Shown: positions 28,484-37,228 of the stretch, piece after piece
Numbering within the stretch: the first letter of the stretch is position 1
Layout: each line of letters starts with the position of its first letter
Source of the DNA: Clostridium sp. DSM 17811
GTDB taxonomy: Bacteria > Bacillota > Clostridia > Clostridiales > Clostridiaceae
Direction: 5' to 3'
Length of the DNA stretch: 64,000 nucleotides
Assembly: GCF_018861905.1 (NCBI RefSeq)
Contig: NZ_JAHLDU010000003.1
Location: forward strand, 186,001-250,000
Program-made: the position numbers and the translations under genes
Notes under the pieces: generated by a model
Database searches by the model: none
What the model was told of the DNA's origin: nothing
What the model saw: the letters and a program-made list of their open reading frames with translations, nothing else

Positions 28484-29986
28484 ATGAAAATCGCAACAGC
28501 ACAGATAATGAGAAAGATTGATAGTTATTGTATAGATATTTTAGGGATTCCAGGTATTATACTAATGGAAAATGCAGCACTAAAGGTAATGAAAAATATA
28601 CCAGAAAATAATAAAAAATTCGTAATTGTTTGCTCTAGTGGGAATAATGGTGGGGATGGTTTTGTTGTAGCAAGGCATCTTTTAAATAGAGGCAATTATG
28701 TCGAAGTATTTTCTCTTGGATCAGATGAAAATATGAGCGCAGATGCACTGGTAAATCTTAATATCATAAGAAATATGGGTGCGAAAATAATAGAGGTAAA
28801 TAACGATGAGGAGCTTGAAATTTTAAGGGAAAGCATAATTCAATGCGAAGTTACTATTGATGCAATTTTTGGAACTGGATTATCTAGAGAAGTTAAAGGT
28901 ATTTACTCTTTAGCAATTACAATTATGAATGAGAATAGTAAGTATATTTTATCAATTGATGTCCCATCAGGATTTGAGTGTAATAGTGGGAAAGTGATGG
29001 GGAATTGTATTAGAAGTAATAAAACAGTTACATTTGAACTTTATAAAAAGGGTTTTATTTCATATGATGCGCAGGCGTTTACTGGAGAAATTGTTATTGA
29101 GAAGATCGGGATACCAAAAGCTGTAGTAGACAAATTTCATGAGGATGAATACGTAATGGATATAGACTTTATTAAAGGGTTAATCAAGAAAAGAAATAAG
29201 TATTCACATAAAGGTGATTATGGAAGAACACTTATTTTGGCCGGATCACCAGGGTTTACAGGTTCCGCGTATATTTCAACTCAGGCTGCTGTTCGAAGTG
29301 GTGCTGGACTTGTTACGTTAGGATGTGATAGCTCAATTCAAAATATACTAAGTGGAAAATTAGTTGAAGCTATGACTGTCCCAACTAATGATGAAATAGG
29401 ATTAGATTCCTTAATAGCTAAAAGTGATTCTATTGCAATTGGTCCAGGACTCGGGAATAATAAGTGCACTTTAAATTTACTGAAAAAAGTTTTATTGAAC
29501 TCTAAGTGTCCTGTTGTAATTGATTCGGATGGTTTAAATGTGCTTGAGGGGAATCTTGAAATACTTAAAAATAAGAAATGTCAGATAGTTCTTACACCTC
29601 ATATGGGGGAAATGGCAAGAATATCGGGTTTTTCAATAGATGAAATAAATAAAAATAAAATAGACATAGCAAAAGATTTTGCAAAGAAACACAATGTCGT
29701 TTTGTTACTTAAAGGATTTAATACAATAATTACAGATGGTAAAACAGTTCAAATAAATCCTACTGGGAGCAGCGCAATGGCATCAGGTGGAATGGGGGAT
29801 TGTTTGACTGGTATTATAGCGTCTTTTATATCTCAAGGTTATGACATGATGACTGCAGCATGTATTGGTGCATATGTTCACGGATACTCTGGGGATAAAC
29901 TTTCAAAGAAAATGTTTTGTGTAAATGCAAATCATATTATAGAGGCACTCCCTTCTATAATAAAAGAAATTCAAGACTTAGAATAA
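28484..29986 (+). CDS. nnr: bifunctional NAD(P)H-hydrate epimerase / ADP-dependent dehydratase
   Basis: Repairs hydrated NADH and NADPH. The N-terminal YjeF/AIBP epimerase domain (about 1-210) has SSGNNGGDGFVVARHL. The C-terminal ribokinase-like dehydratase domain (about 225-500) has TPHMGEMARI and the catalytic SSAMASGGMGDCLTGI. The start is ATG 28484 (MKIATAQIMRKID), because GGAGGGA at 28470-28476 is spaced for it; the longer frame from 28418 includes this SD. The 500-aa length is normal for the fused enzyme. Confidence 0.94.
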   Translation: MKIATAQIMRKIDSYCIDILGIPGIILMENAALKVMKNIPENNKKFVIVCSSGNNGGDGFVVARHLLNRGNYVEVFSLGSDENMSADALVNLNIIRNMGAKIIEVNNDEELEILRESIIQCEVTIDAIFGTGLSREVKGIYSLAITIMNENSKYILSIDVPSGFECNSGKVMGNCIRSNKTVTFELYKKGFISYDAQAFTGEIVIEKIGIPKAVVDKFHEDEYVMDIDFIKGLIKKRNKYSHKGDYGRTLILAGSPGFTGSAYISTQAAVRSGAGLVTLGCDSSIQNILSGKLVEAMTVPTNDEIGLDSLIAKSDSIAIGPGLGNNKCTLNLLKKVLLNSKCPVVIDSDGLNVLEGNLEILKNKKCQIVLTPHMGEMARISGFSIDEINKNKIDIAKDFAKKHNVVLLLKGFNTIITDGKTVQINPTGSSAMASGGMGDCLTGIIASFISQGYDMMTAACIGAYVHGYSGDKLSKKMFCVNANHIIEALPSIIKEIQDLE

Positions 29987-30124
29987 TATTATTTATATTA
30001 TTGCACTTTTGTTGCAACTAAAAGGTTATGAGTAGCGTTTATAGTATGGTATAAATGTGAAATTATAATCATTCTTAGGGTATTAAATATTATAAAACTG
30101 ATTAGATTGTTAGGAGTGCATAAT

Positions 30125-31012
30125 ATGAGAAGTATTAGAAGTAAAAAAACTGTTGTTTTGGGAATTGTTGGTATGATGGTAATTGGAGCTAGCATTGGTT
30201 ATAAAATAAAGTCCAATGCTATTATTAAAAAAAATTCTTTAATAGTATCAAGTAATAAGAGCAAGACTGTTCATAAAACTAAAACTAAAGCTGAGCTCGA
30301 CAGTGAGAGACCAGATAAATCTATAATAAAAGCATCAGACAAGGGTGAAGATGTTATAAGGATACAAACTAGGCTAAAAAAATACGGCTATAATGTTCTT
30401 GTGGATGGTGATTATGGTGAAGGTGTAATCTATGCGGTTATGGATTTTCAACAAAGACATAATCTTATACCTAGTGGTAAGGTAACAGCTGAAACAATAG
30501 ATGTTATGTACAAAACGCCTACAAAGGACAACATGTACAAGCCAGCCACTCAATCGCTACTAAGCGCAAATGATGTTGCTGTAAAATCTACTTATGAAAG
30601 TAAATTAAATAGTGGTGAGAATACAAGTTCTACGCATAATTATATTTTAGTAGATCTATCTCAGCAAAGAGTTTATGTTTTTTATGGCTCAATGCATAAT
30701 TGGAAATTAATTAATACCTTTTCTTGTGGTTCTGGTAAAGCAGAAACTCCAACTGTAACTGGGTATTTCCGCGTTGGTATTAAGGGGTTAAATTTCAAAT
30801 CGGGTACGGACGCTGCACCTGTTTATTGCAAGTATTTTACTCAAATTAGCGGTAATTATTTATTTCATAGTATTTTATATGACAAGAGCGGAAACGTGAT
30901 AGATGGTAATTTAGGGGCAGTTGAATCACATGGATGCATAAGGCTCGCTCTTGAAAATGCAAAATATATTTATGATAATATACCTATAGGATCTACAATT
31001 CAGGTAAAATAA
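30125..31012 (+). CDS. L,D-transpeptidase with peptidoglycan-binding domain
   Basis: Cell-wall crosslinking enzyme, 295 aa from ATG 30125 (TAGGAGTG upstream; the earlier TTG at 30107 contains that SD). An N-terminal membrane anchor (about 10-30) is followed by a PG_binding_1 domain (GEDVIRIQTRLKKYGYNV... VDGDYGEG, about 75-125). The YkuD domain (about 175-295) carries the catalytic SHGCIRL with the nucleophilic cysteine. Extracellular. Makes 3-3 or alternative crosslinks in other clostridia. Confidence 0.93.
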   Translation: MRSIRSKKTVVLGIVGMMVIGASIGYKIKSNAIIKKNSLIVSSNKSKTVHKTKTKAELDSERPDKSIIKASDKGEDVIRIQTRLKKYGYNVLVDGDYGEGVIYAVMDFQQRHNLIPSGKVTAETIDVMYKTPTKDNMYKPATQSLLSANDVAVKSTYESKLNSGENTSSTHNYILVDLSQQRVYVFYGSMHNWKLINTFSCGSGKAETPTVTGYFRVGIKGLNFKSGTDAAPVYCKYFTQISGNYLFHSILYDKSGNVIDGNLGAVESHGCIRLALENAKYIYDNIPIGSTIQVK

Positions 31013-31029
31013 ATATTTATTATTAATAC

Positions 31030-31058
31030 ACTCCGAGACTAATAGCTCGGAGTTTTTA
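31030..31058 (+). terminator. terminator after the L,D-transpeptidase
   Basis: ACTCCGAG/CTCGGAGT with an 8-nt loop, then TTTT. Confidence 0.85.
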
Positions 31059-31222
31059 ATATGTCGTGAAATATAAAAGGTAATTATAGTTGTATGTTGG
31101 ACTGTGTAAATAAATGCTATAAATAGAAAAAACAATTGTAAATATAAAAAAATGTTTCACTAATAGTTATTTTAACAAGTATAATAGAATGAATCAGTTT
31201 TCCTTTTAAGGAGGTATTATTT

Positions 31223-32485
31223 ATGAGAAGAGAATATTTAGAATTAAAAACATGTCGTACAGAAAAAGCTGAATTTATAAAAGAAAAGGAATATATTGTA
31301 CTTGATACAACAACGGAATATACATATGAATATGACTTTAATATATTACCTTGCTATAGGGTTATAAATGAAAAAGGTGGAGTTGAAATAGTTGTGCCTG
31401 ATCAAATTTTTTATCCAACGCATAGGTTAATGCAATCTATAAAAGATGTAGTGTATATAGGCGTTTTAGATATAGACGATTTAGTAGAAGGGGAAGTATA
31501 TTCTGTCTTTAAAATGAACGAAGAAAAAGAAGAACCTATTTATACTATATTTAATGATTCAAACAAACTAATGACATATTATGCTTCTCTATTTGTAACA
31601 GAAGATAAGTATCTTAAAATGACGAAAGAGGAACTTTTTGATTTAAAAAAAGTGAAAAAAGAAGAAGTATTACAATTTGATTGTAGGAGAAAAAAAGAGG
31701 CCCAAAAGTTATTAGATCAACAATTAGAAGCTGAAAATAATAAAAAAAGGGAGATACAAAACTCTTTAGATGAAAAAGAAAGGCTACGAAATGTAAAAAA
31801 TTCGAATAATCTTGAGATAGAAAAATTCAAGGAGCTTATAAAAATTTTAAGACCAAATAAAGTAGAAAATACTACTAACACTTTGATGTTTGAAATCAAT
31901 AAAATAAAAAATAAATTTAATAAACTTTCAATATTTTTCATTAGTGGATGCAGCATAACGGTAGTTTCTTCAATATTTGGCAATGGCTTGTTAAGTTTAG
32001 TGATCAATATAATATATTTAATAACAGGGGTGTCAGCCTACTTATATTTAAAAAACAATTTATTTGGAAGTCTGATTAAAGCTATACCTATAAGTAAGAA
32101 ACTAGATAAAGAATCGCTAAATTTAATGGTTTCCTTTAGTGATGATATATTGTTGAAATTAAAAAAAATTGAATTGAATTTATTAATATTAGAAACTGGA
32201 GCTACAATAAGTAGCAGTACTGTTTCACTAATAAGGGAATCGGTATCCTTTTGCCTAGAAAGTTATAAAACCAAAGACATTAATTTACTAAAAGACATAT
32301 ACGCATTTTTAGATAAAACGCTTGAATATATATATAGCCTTATAGAGGGAGATAATTCAGCACAGGAATATATAGAAAAGCAGATTTATGAAAATGTATC
32401 ATCTATTATAAAGAGAAACACTGATATTTTCGAACTTATGATTTCAGATAATAAAGAAATTAAAGAAATTATGAAGAAATTTTAG
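31223..32485 (+). CDS. unrecognised protein with coiled coil and membrane hairpin
   Basis: 420 aa, no family recognised. The N-terminal domain (about 1-150) is acidic and beta-rich. A highly charged K/E/Q coiled coil spans about 145-200. Two hydrophobic segments (about 233-255 and 258-276) form a probable membrane hairpin, and the C-terminal 140 residues look helical. Without a signal peptide both termini should be cytosolic. AAGGAGG precedes ATG 31223. It is monocistronic. Confidence 0.75.
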   Translation: MRREYLELKTCRTEKAEFIKEKEYIVLDTTTEYTYEYDFNILPCYRVINEKGGVEIVVPDQIFYPTHRLMQSIKDVVYIGVLDIDDLVEGEVYSVFKMNEEKEEPIYTIFNDSNKLMTYYASLFVTEDKYLKMTKEELFDLKKVKKEEVLQFDCRRKKEAQKLLDQQLEAENNKKREIQNSLDEKERLRNVKNSNNLEIEKFKELIKILRPNKVENTTNTLMFEINKIKNKFNKLSIFFISGCSITVVSSIFGNGLLSLVINIIYLITGVSAYLYLKNNLFGSLIKAIPISKKLDKESLNLMVSFSDDILLKLKKIELNLLILETGATISSSTVSLIRESVSFCLESYKTKDINLLKDIYAFLDKTLEYIYSLIEGDNSAQEYIEKQIYENVSSIIKRNTDIFELMISDNKEIKEIMKKF

Positions 32486-32500
32486 AAAAACATAAATTTA

Positions 32501-32542
32501 GGGCCTGATCATGGATAAAATTCGTGAACAGGTCCATTTTTC
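32501..32542 (+). terminator. terminator after the coiled-coil protein gene
   Basis: GGGCCTGATCATG pairs imperfectly with CGTGAACAGGTCC, followed by ATTTTTC. Confidence 0.65.
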
Positions 32543-32621
32543 AATTATGGAGATTTAAATATTATGAAACAAAAAATAAAATGTTGATTTATGGAAAGGT
32601 TTTATTTCTTTCACAAAATAT

Positions 32622-32648
32622 AAAGGAAACTATGAATGTTTGTTGAAT
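32622..32648 (+). promoter_or_regulatory. sigma-H-like promoter block, copy A
   Basis: AAAGGAAAC, 11 nt, GTTGAAT. It fits the sigma-H pattern (RnAGGAwWW, 11-12 nt, RnnGAAT) and lies 71 nt before ATG 32719. About 45 bp around it (32613-32659) is nearly identical to the block at 36701-36745. Confidence 0.5.
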
Positions 32649-32718
32649 TATGTAAAGATAGCGTATTGTAACAGGCAATGTAATTAATGATGATCAAATT
32701 AAAAAGGGAGTTTTGAAA

Positions 32719-33369
32719 ATGGAAATGATATTATTAAAGAATGATTTTAATGGTGCTCTAAATGCTTTATTAGAAAACATGGTAGACAATCATATTAAAG
32801 AATGCAAAGAGAAATATCCAACAGAGACTAAAGAACAGTTTAAAGCTGATATTTCATCAAATGAAGACTTAACAAAAGAACGTGAGAATATAGAAAAAAT
32901 GATAAGTAGGGATTTATCCTCAAAGGAAATAGTTATATTTAAATACCTATTTAATCACAGTTTAACAAGAAAAATGTATTCAAGTGACAAACTTGTTACA
33001 ATACATAAGCATAACCTAAAAGAATGGGAAATAGATGGGTTAGGCAATTGCTTAGAAGTATATGTTAATAATGAAAATTATGTTGCAGTTAAATGTGAAC
33101 TAGGAATAATTTATTTATTAGTAGAAGGAAATATAGGTGAAGATAGATATATTTCAGTATCCACTGAAAATAGAGATACAATCTCAGACAATGTTTATCA
33201 AATTGAAGGTGGTGTGCAGGTTGCAAATATAGATATATGTACATCTGAAGGGACCATTACTTTTACTAATGGTAAAAAACTACATATAAAGCTAAATAGG
33301 GACATTAATCTTGTAGATAGTGATGATTATAATAGCACAGTAAAAGAGATTATAACTGAATTTAAATAG
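32719..33369 (+). CDS. unrecognised cytosolic protein
   Basis: 216 aa from ATG 32719; the TTG at 32713 is only 3 nt from AAGGGAG and is less likely. The first half is charged and helical; the second half has a beta pattern (CLEVYVNNENYVAVKCEL, DICTSEGTITFTNGKKLH). No membrane segment, signal or known motif was seen. The sigma-H-like promoter just upstream suggests expression in transition or early sporulation phase. Confidence 0.65.
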   Translation: MEMILLKNDFNGALNALLENMVDNHIKECKEKYPTETKEQFKADISSNEDLTKERENIEKMISRDLSSKEIVIFKYLFNHSLTRKMYSSDKLVTIHKHNLKEWEIDGLGNCLEVYVNNENYVAVKCELGIIYLLVEGNIGEDRYISVSTENRDTISDNVYQIEGGVQVANIDICTSEGTITFTNGKKLHIKLNRDINLVDSDDYNSTVKEIITEFK

Positions 33370-33373
33370 CTAT

Positions 33374-33487
33374 TTGAAATGGGAAGATAAAAGAATTATC
33401 AATATCACTGGAATGGAAAAAAACGTTTCTATGAATTATGCAGAGAAATTACATGAAGTTTTTGAATTTGGAAAAAGTATTAAATGA
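33374..33487 (+). pseudogene. C-terminal remnant of an unidentified gene
   Basis: An open frame without a convincing start encodes WEDKRIINITGMEKNVSMNY followed by AEKLHEVFEFGKSIK and a stop. It has protein-like composition but no ribosome binding site. Confidence 0.35.
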
Positions 33488-33537
33488 AAATATTCAGAGA
33501 TGAATTATTTTAACATAAAATGTGTTATAATGTAATT

Positions 33538-33620
33538 ATTAACAATAATGAGGCGCTAAGCTGTTGTTAAATTTATATTTTTATAGCTTTCATTGCGTCT
33601 TTATTCGAAGGCATAAAGAT
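33538..33620 (+). promoter_or_regulatory. structured leader of the secreted repeat protein
   Basis: TTAACAA/TTGTTAA and AAGCT/AGCTT pairs are nested with GAGGCGC/GCGTCTTT, ending about 27 nt before the start codon. I could not match it to a known riboswitch class. Confidence 0.3.
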
Positions 33621-33646
33621 ATATATAAAACAGGAGGATTTTATTA

Positions 33647-34945
33647 ATGAAAAATTTTAAAAAAATTATGATAATGGGGTTTGTGTTATTGATAGTTACG
33701 CTGTCAGAACCAGTAATGGCAATGGGAGTAGGTAGCTTTACCGATGTTCTAGATTTTTCTGTGGTAATAGGAGATAGTATGTATACACTAGATTTTGTAA
33801 ATAATCCAACGAATGCAAATCAAATTAGTGACTTAGTAGCTAAAAACAAAGGTGATATTTTTATAAAAACAGACGATAGCGGTTGGATAAAAAATAGTGA
33901 TGGGACACAAGTGAATAAAGAGTATGTAGATATTTCAACTATTAAATATAATAATGGTCAAGTAATTGGAGATACATTAACTTCAGCAGTAGGTAAAATT
34001 GATTTGATCTCAACTAAATTAACAAGGACAGCAGCAAATAAAGCTACATTTAAGTATAAAATATTAGATAAAGCTGGTAAGGATATTACTGGGACAGTCC
34101 CAGCTTATGAGATGATGATGAAAAATTTCTATATAAATTCCACGCGTGGTTCAATAATTTTAGATCCACTAACAGGAACCGGTACAATAACATATGACTT
34201 CTCTGATACTGACCAATTTGTTACAATAGACTTATTGGCATCTAATGGAGCATATGCAAAATCAACCTTATCTTTAGGTGATGGTAAAGCGGAAGATGTT
34301 TTAGGTATATCAGATATTAGCATTGTAGCACCTGACGTAATGACAATTCCTTATAAAATTCAAAATAATGCTAACTTAACAAAGACTGGACCAAACACAA
34401 CTACATTCCAATATAAAGTTAAAAATATATACGGGTATGATATTACTAAAAAAATTCCAGCTAGTCAAATAGAAGCGATTGCATCTGTAAGCTCAACAGT
34501 AATCTTAGATCCAAAAACATCAACTGGTACAATAACGTATAATTCTGCTGCTGATGTTAATAAAACAATTGATATTTTACTAAAAGATAAATTAACTGGC
34601 GTAAAGTCAGACTCAGTGCTGTTTACATCTGAGGCTGCAGCTGAAAGTCCCAAGGTAAGTAAGATTACTATAACTTCAGATAAAATGGAAATTGCTCCTC
34701 CTTCAATGGGAATTGGTTATACAACATATAAGGTATTTAATCAATATGGATTTGACATTACAGATTCACCTCTTAGTGATAGTGTAACCTTCAAAAGTGA
34801 AGCTGGTACAATTGTATCCAAGGGTGGTATAATTACAATGACAGCCAACAAAGGTACTAATTTTAGTACTCTTAAATCAGCAGTAATAACCGGTAGTGAT
34901 TCAATTACTGGGACTTCAACAAGTGCTACATTGAATTTAAAATAA
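33647..34945 (+). CDS. secreted repeat protein, Ig-like modules
   Basis: 432 aa with a signal peptide (about 1-26, ending VMAMG). After a unique N-terminal segment there are three related modules of about 100 residues, beginning near 122, 228 and 330. Shared elements are TxxTFxYKxxxxxGxDIT, SxxxSxxxLDPxTxTGTITY and a terminal SxTLxL pattern. These look like beta-sandwich surface modules. There is no LPxTG or S-layer homology domain, so how it is anchored is unclear. ACAGGAGGA precedes the ATG. Confidence 0.8.
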   Translation: MKNFKKIMIMGFVLLIVTLSEPVMAMGVGSFTDVLDFSVVIGDSMYTLDFVNNPTNANQISDLVAKNKGDIFIKTDDSGWIKNSDGTQVNKEYVDISTIKYNNGQVIGDTLTSAVGKIDLISTKLTRTAANKATFKYKILDKAGKDITGTVPAYEMMMKNFYINSTRGSIILDPLTGTGTITYDFSDTDQFVTIDLLASNGAYAKSTLSLGDGKAEDVLGISDISIVAPDVMTIPYKIQNNANLTKTGPNTTTFQYKVKNIYGYDITKKIPASQIEAIASVSSTVILDPKTSTGTITYNSAADVNKTIDILLKDKLTGVKSDSVLFTSEAAAESPKVSKITITSDKMEIAPPSMGIGYTTYKVFNQYGFDITDSPLSDSVTFKSEAGTIVSKGGIITMTANKGTNFSTLKSAVITGSDSITGTSTSATLNLK

Positions 34946-35026
34946 TACAATATAACTAAACAATTATTGAAGATGTTGTATTATTTAGTAGATGAATTTA
35001 AAACCAGTTTGGATATAAAATATGAA

Positions 35027-35079
35027 AAGATAGGGCACATTATGGAAATTAATTCCAATATGTGCCCTATCTTATTTCA
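35027..35079 (+). terminator. terminator after the secreted repeat protein
   Basis: AAGATAGGGCACAT pairs with ATGTGCCCTATCTT, with an inner TGGAA/TTCCA stem; the T-run is weak. Confidence 0.8.
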
Positions 35080-35118
35080 ATAACAATAATATTGATTCAA
35101 CAATAACCTAAAAAATAA

Positions 35119-35152
35119 AATGGATTTATTTTTAAATAAATCCATTCTATTT
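35119..35152. terminator. terminator of the MFS gene (also symmetrical on +)
   Basis: AATGGATTTATT/AATAAATCCATT around 4 nt, flanked by A- and T-rich tracts, 26 nt beyond the MFS stop. Confidence 0.75.
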
Positions 35153-35177
35153 AATTCTAACCATTAGATTGGATTGT

Positions 35178-36473
35178 TTAGTCATCTAATTTCTTTAAAT
35201 GTTTATCAAATTTAAAGAAACAACATCCTAAGAAACCTATCAATCCTATCGATATATATACTAAACCATTACCTGACCCTCTTCCATTACCAACAATATA
35301 AGAAAAAAATCGTTGTAAAGTAGAGGGATTATTCATAAATGGCTCAAATATTTTATCCGTTAAAAGTCCACCTAACATATATCCAATAGGGATAGATAAG
35401 TATTGTAAGGTATTTCTTGTAGAAAAAACCCTTCCTTGCATTTCTATTGGAATTTTTGTCCTCATTATATACTCAACATTAGCTGTTAAGAATGGAACTA
35501 AACAATTACCTGCAAAAACTGCAATCATCCAAATATAATAGTTACGGCCAATTCCAAGCATACTATTACAGACTAAGAATGAAAATGTCATTGTATTTAT
35601 AATAATAGGTATTCTTTTTTTAGGTTGTTTCATTACTGTTACTAAAATACTTCCTATAATACCAGCAATACCAATGGTACTACTTACAATACCTAGTTCA
35701 AACTTATTATTTCCATTTCTAAGCAAAATCATAGGTGTAAAATTACAACTATATATAGCTGCAATGAAATTTACAAATCCCATAAAAATGATGAGATGGA
35801 AAATGTCTTTTCTGTTTACGATATAAGTAATTCCTTGTTTGCAGCTTGAAAGAAAGCTTTCTTTCTTATCTTGTTTTTTTATAATGTTATTTGGAACATA
35901 CACAAAAAACAATAAAGATATAAATGAAAATAAGAAGGTGCCTAAATCAACAATTATAATTACCTTCATTCCCAGCAATACATAAAACGAAGTAGCAATA
36001 ATTGGTGCAAGTGTAGTAGTAAATGAAATTGCAAAAGAACGTAAACCACTTATTTGTGTATAATATTTCTTTGAAACTATTAATGATATTACAACATCTG
36101 ATGCAGGTCCTTGAAATGCATCAACAACTCCTAAAGTAAAATTGATTAAGTATAAATAACGGATATCTAGTTGATTGAAAAACAACAGTATTAATGTAAT
36201 TAACGAAAAAATTATTGCAATAGAATTAGCTATTAATAATATTTTTTTCTTATTCCAAACATCAATAAAACTACCTGCAAAGAAACTAAACAATATAGAT
36301 GGAAGCAGTGAACAAACAGTTAAAGACGATATATACAATACAGAACTACTTTGCTCATATGCCCACATAATTAATCCAAAGCTAGTCATTTTGCTACCAA
36401 ATTGAGAAATAAATTGCCCTAATTGTAATATATAGAAATTTTTTAATTCATTATTATATTTTAAAATTTTCAT
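35178..36473 (-). CDS. MFS transporter, macrolide-efflux-like (MFS_3)
   Basis: 431 aa with about twelve membrane segments. The N-terminal part (LGQFISQFGSKMTSFGLIMW; DVWNKKKILLIAN after TM2) matches the Mef/transmembrane secretion effector branch of the major facilitator superfamily. Drug export is plausible but not shown. AAGGAGTGGAG precedes the ATG. Upstream lies a 20-codon leader peptide with competing stems, a layout typical of drug-inducible genes. Confidence 0.87.
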   Translation of the reverse strand: MKILKYNNELKNFYILQLGQFISQFGSKMTSFGLIMWAYEQSSSVLYISSLTVCSLLPSILFSFFAGSFIDVWNKKKILLIANSIAIIFSLITLILLFFNQLDIRYLYLINFTLGVVDAFQGPASDVVISLIVSKKYYTQISGLRSFAISFTTTLAPIIATSFYVLLGMKVIIIVDLGTFLFSFISLLFFVYVPNNIIKKQDKKESFLSSCKQGITYIVNRKDIFHLIIFMGFVNFIAAIYSCNFTPMILLRNGNNKFELGIVSSTIGIAGIIGSILVTVMKQPKKRIPIIINTMTFSFLVCNSMLGIGRNYYIWMIAVFAGNCLVPFLTANVEYIMRTKIPIEMQGRVFSTRNTLQYLSIPIGYMLGGLLTDKIFEPFMNNPSTLQRFFSYIVGNGRGSGNGLVYISIGLIGFLGCCFFKFDKHLKKLDD

Positions 36474-36510
36474 TTTAACTCCACTCCTTAATTATATTAA
36501 TAATTAAAGT

Positions 36511-36598
36511 TGCAAAGTCAATATCTAATAGATTATTACTCCATGCAATCTCTATTTCTAATGACTTTGCATGAAGTCAATACAATAGTTAATTTCAT
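36511..36598 (-). promoter_or_regulatory. leader peptide and attenuator of the MFS gene
   Basis: On the minus strand, AAAAGAGGTGAATTT is followed by ATG 36598 and the peptide MKLTIVLTSCKVIRNRDCME, ending at 36536. Within the leader ORF, TGCAAAGTCA (36562-36571) can pair perfectly with TGACTTTGCA (36511-36520) downstream. The overlapping CATGCAA (36567-36573) can instead pair with TTGCATG (36542-36548). The stems are mutually exclusive, so ribosome position in the leader could select the fold. No clear terminator U-run was seen, so the outcome may be at translation or transcript stability. Confidence 0.55.
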
Positions 36599-36707
36599 AA
36601 ATTCACCTCTTTTAATATCAATATTATACCATTAAATGCTAATTTTATAAACTTAACTAGTATTTCATATATGATCCATGGAGATTCTATTTTTTTATTC
36701 GAAATAT

Positions 36708-36735
36708 AAAGGAAAATTATGAATGTTTGTTGAAT
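36708..36735 (+). promoter_or_regulatory. sigma-H-like promoter block, copy B
   Basis: AAAGGAAAA, 12 nt, GTTGAAT, located 45 nt before the SdpI-family start. Confidence 0.5.
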
Positions 36736-36779
36736 TATGTAAAGATGCTATAACAATTTTAGCATAGGGGGATAGAAAT

Positions 36780-37124
36780 ATGAGTTTAGTGATAGGAACA
36801 TTGTTTATCGTATTCGGTTTTATATTAATGAAGTATCCACCAAGTAGGAATAATGTGATGGGGTATAAATCACTTTTAGCAATGAAGAATCAGGATACCT
36901 GGAATGTAGCACAGAAACATAGTGGATTTATTTTAATGATATTTGGAGCTATTAATGGTATTTTTGGAATTTGGTCAATAATTCAGCCAATGACGATTAA
37001 TAAAGAAAAGATTCAACTATTATTACTAATATTAAGTGCTGTAGCTATTTTAGCTGTTGAGGAAATACATTTGATGAAACTATTTAATATGGATGGAAGC
37101 AGAAAAAAATCGAATGATTTATAA
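36780..37124 (+). CDS. SdpI family membrane protein
   Basis: 114 aa with three hydrophobic segments (about 2-18, 46-68, 78-98). The family signature is visible between TM1 and TM2: PPSRNNVMGYKSLLAMKNQD and TWNVAQKHSG. SdpI of Bacillus is the immunity and signalling protein for the SdpC toxin; no SdpABC genes are seen here, so this may be an orphan. TAGGGGGAT precedes the ATG, and the gene ends inside its terminator. Confidence 0.85.
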   Translation: MSLVIGTLFIVFGFILMKYPPSRNNVMGYKSLLAMKNQDTWNVAQKHSGFILMIFGAINGIFGIWSIIQPMTINKEKIQLLLLILSAVAILAVEEIHLMKLFNMDGSRKKSNDL

Positions 37125-37145
37125 TTTTCGATTTTTTTCTGCTTC
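37096..37145 (+). terminator. terminator of the SdpI-family gene
   Basis: Perfect 19-bp arms (37096-37114 and 37127-37145) around 12 nt, overlapping the last codons. Confidence 0.85.
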
Positions 37146-37228
37146 TTCATAGGTATATTTGTGATGGGGAATAGTGCATAGAATGGCAAATAGAGTAGAT
37201 TGAATTTTAATTAACAGGAGGTAACAAT

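Noticed and set aside
20205-33575. A shared 16-mer (TAAGCTGTTGTTAAAT) in the leaders at about 20.2 and 33.6 kb
   Set aside because: In a 64-kb AT-rich window one such match is expected about once by chance, and the surrounding bases do not align.
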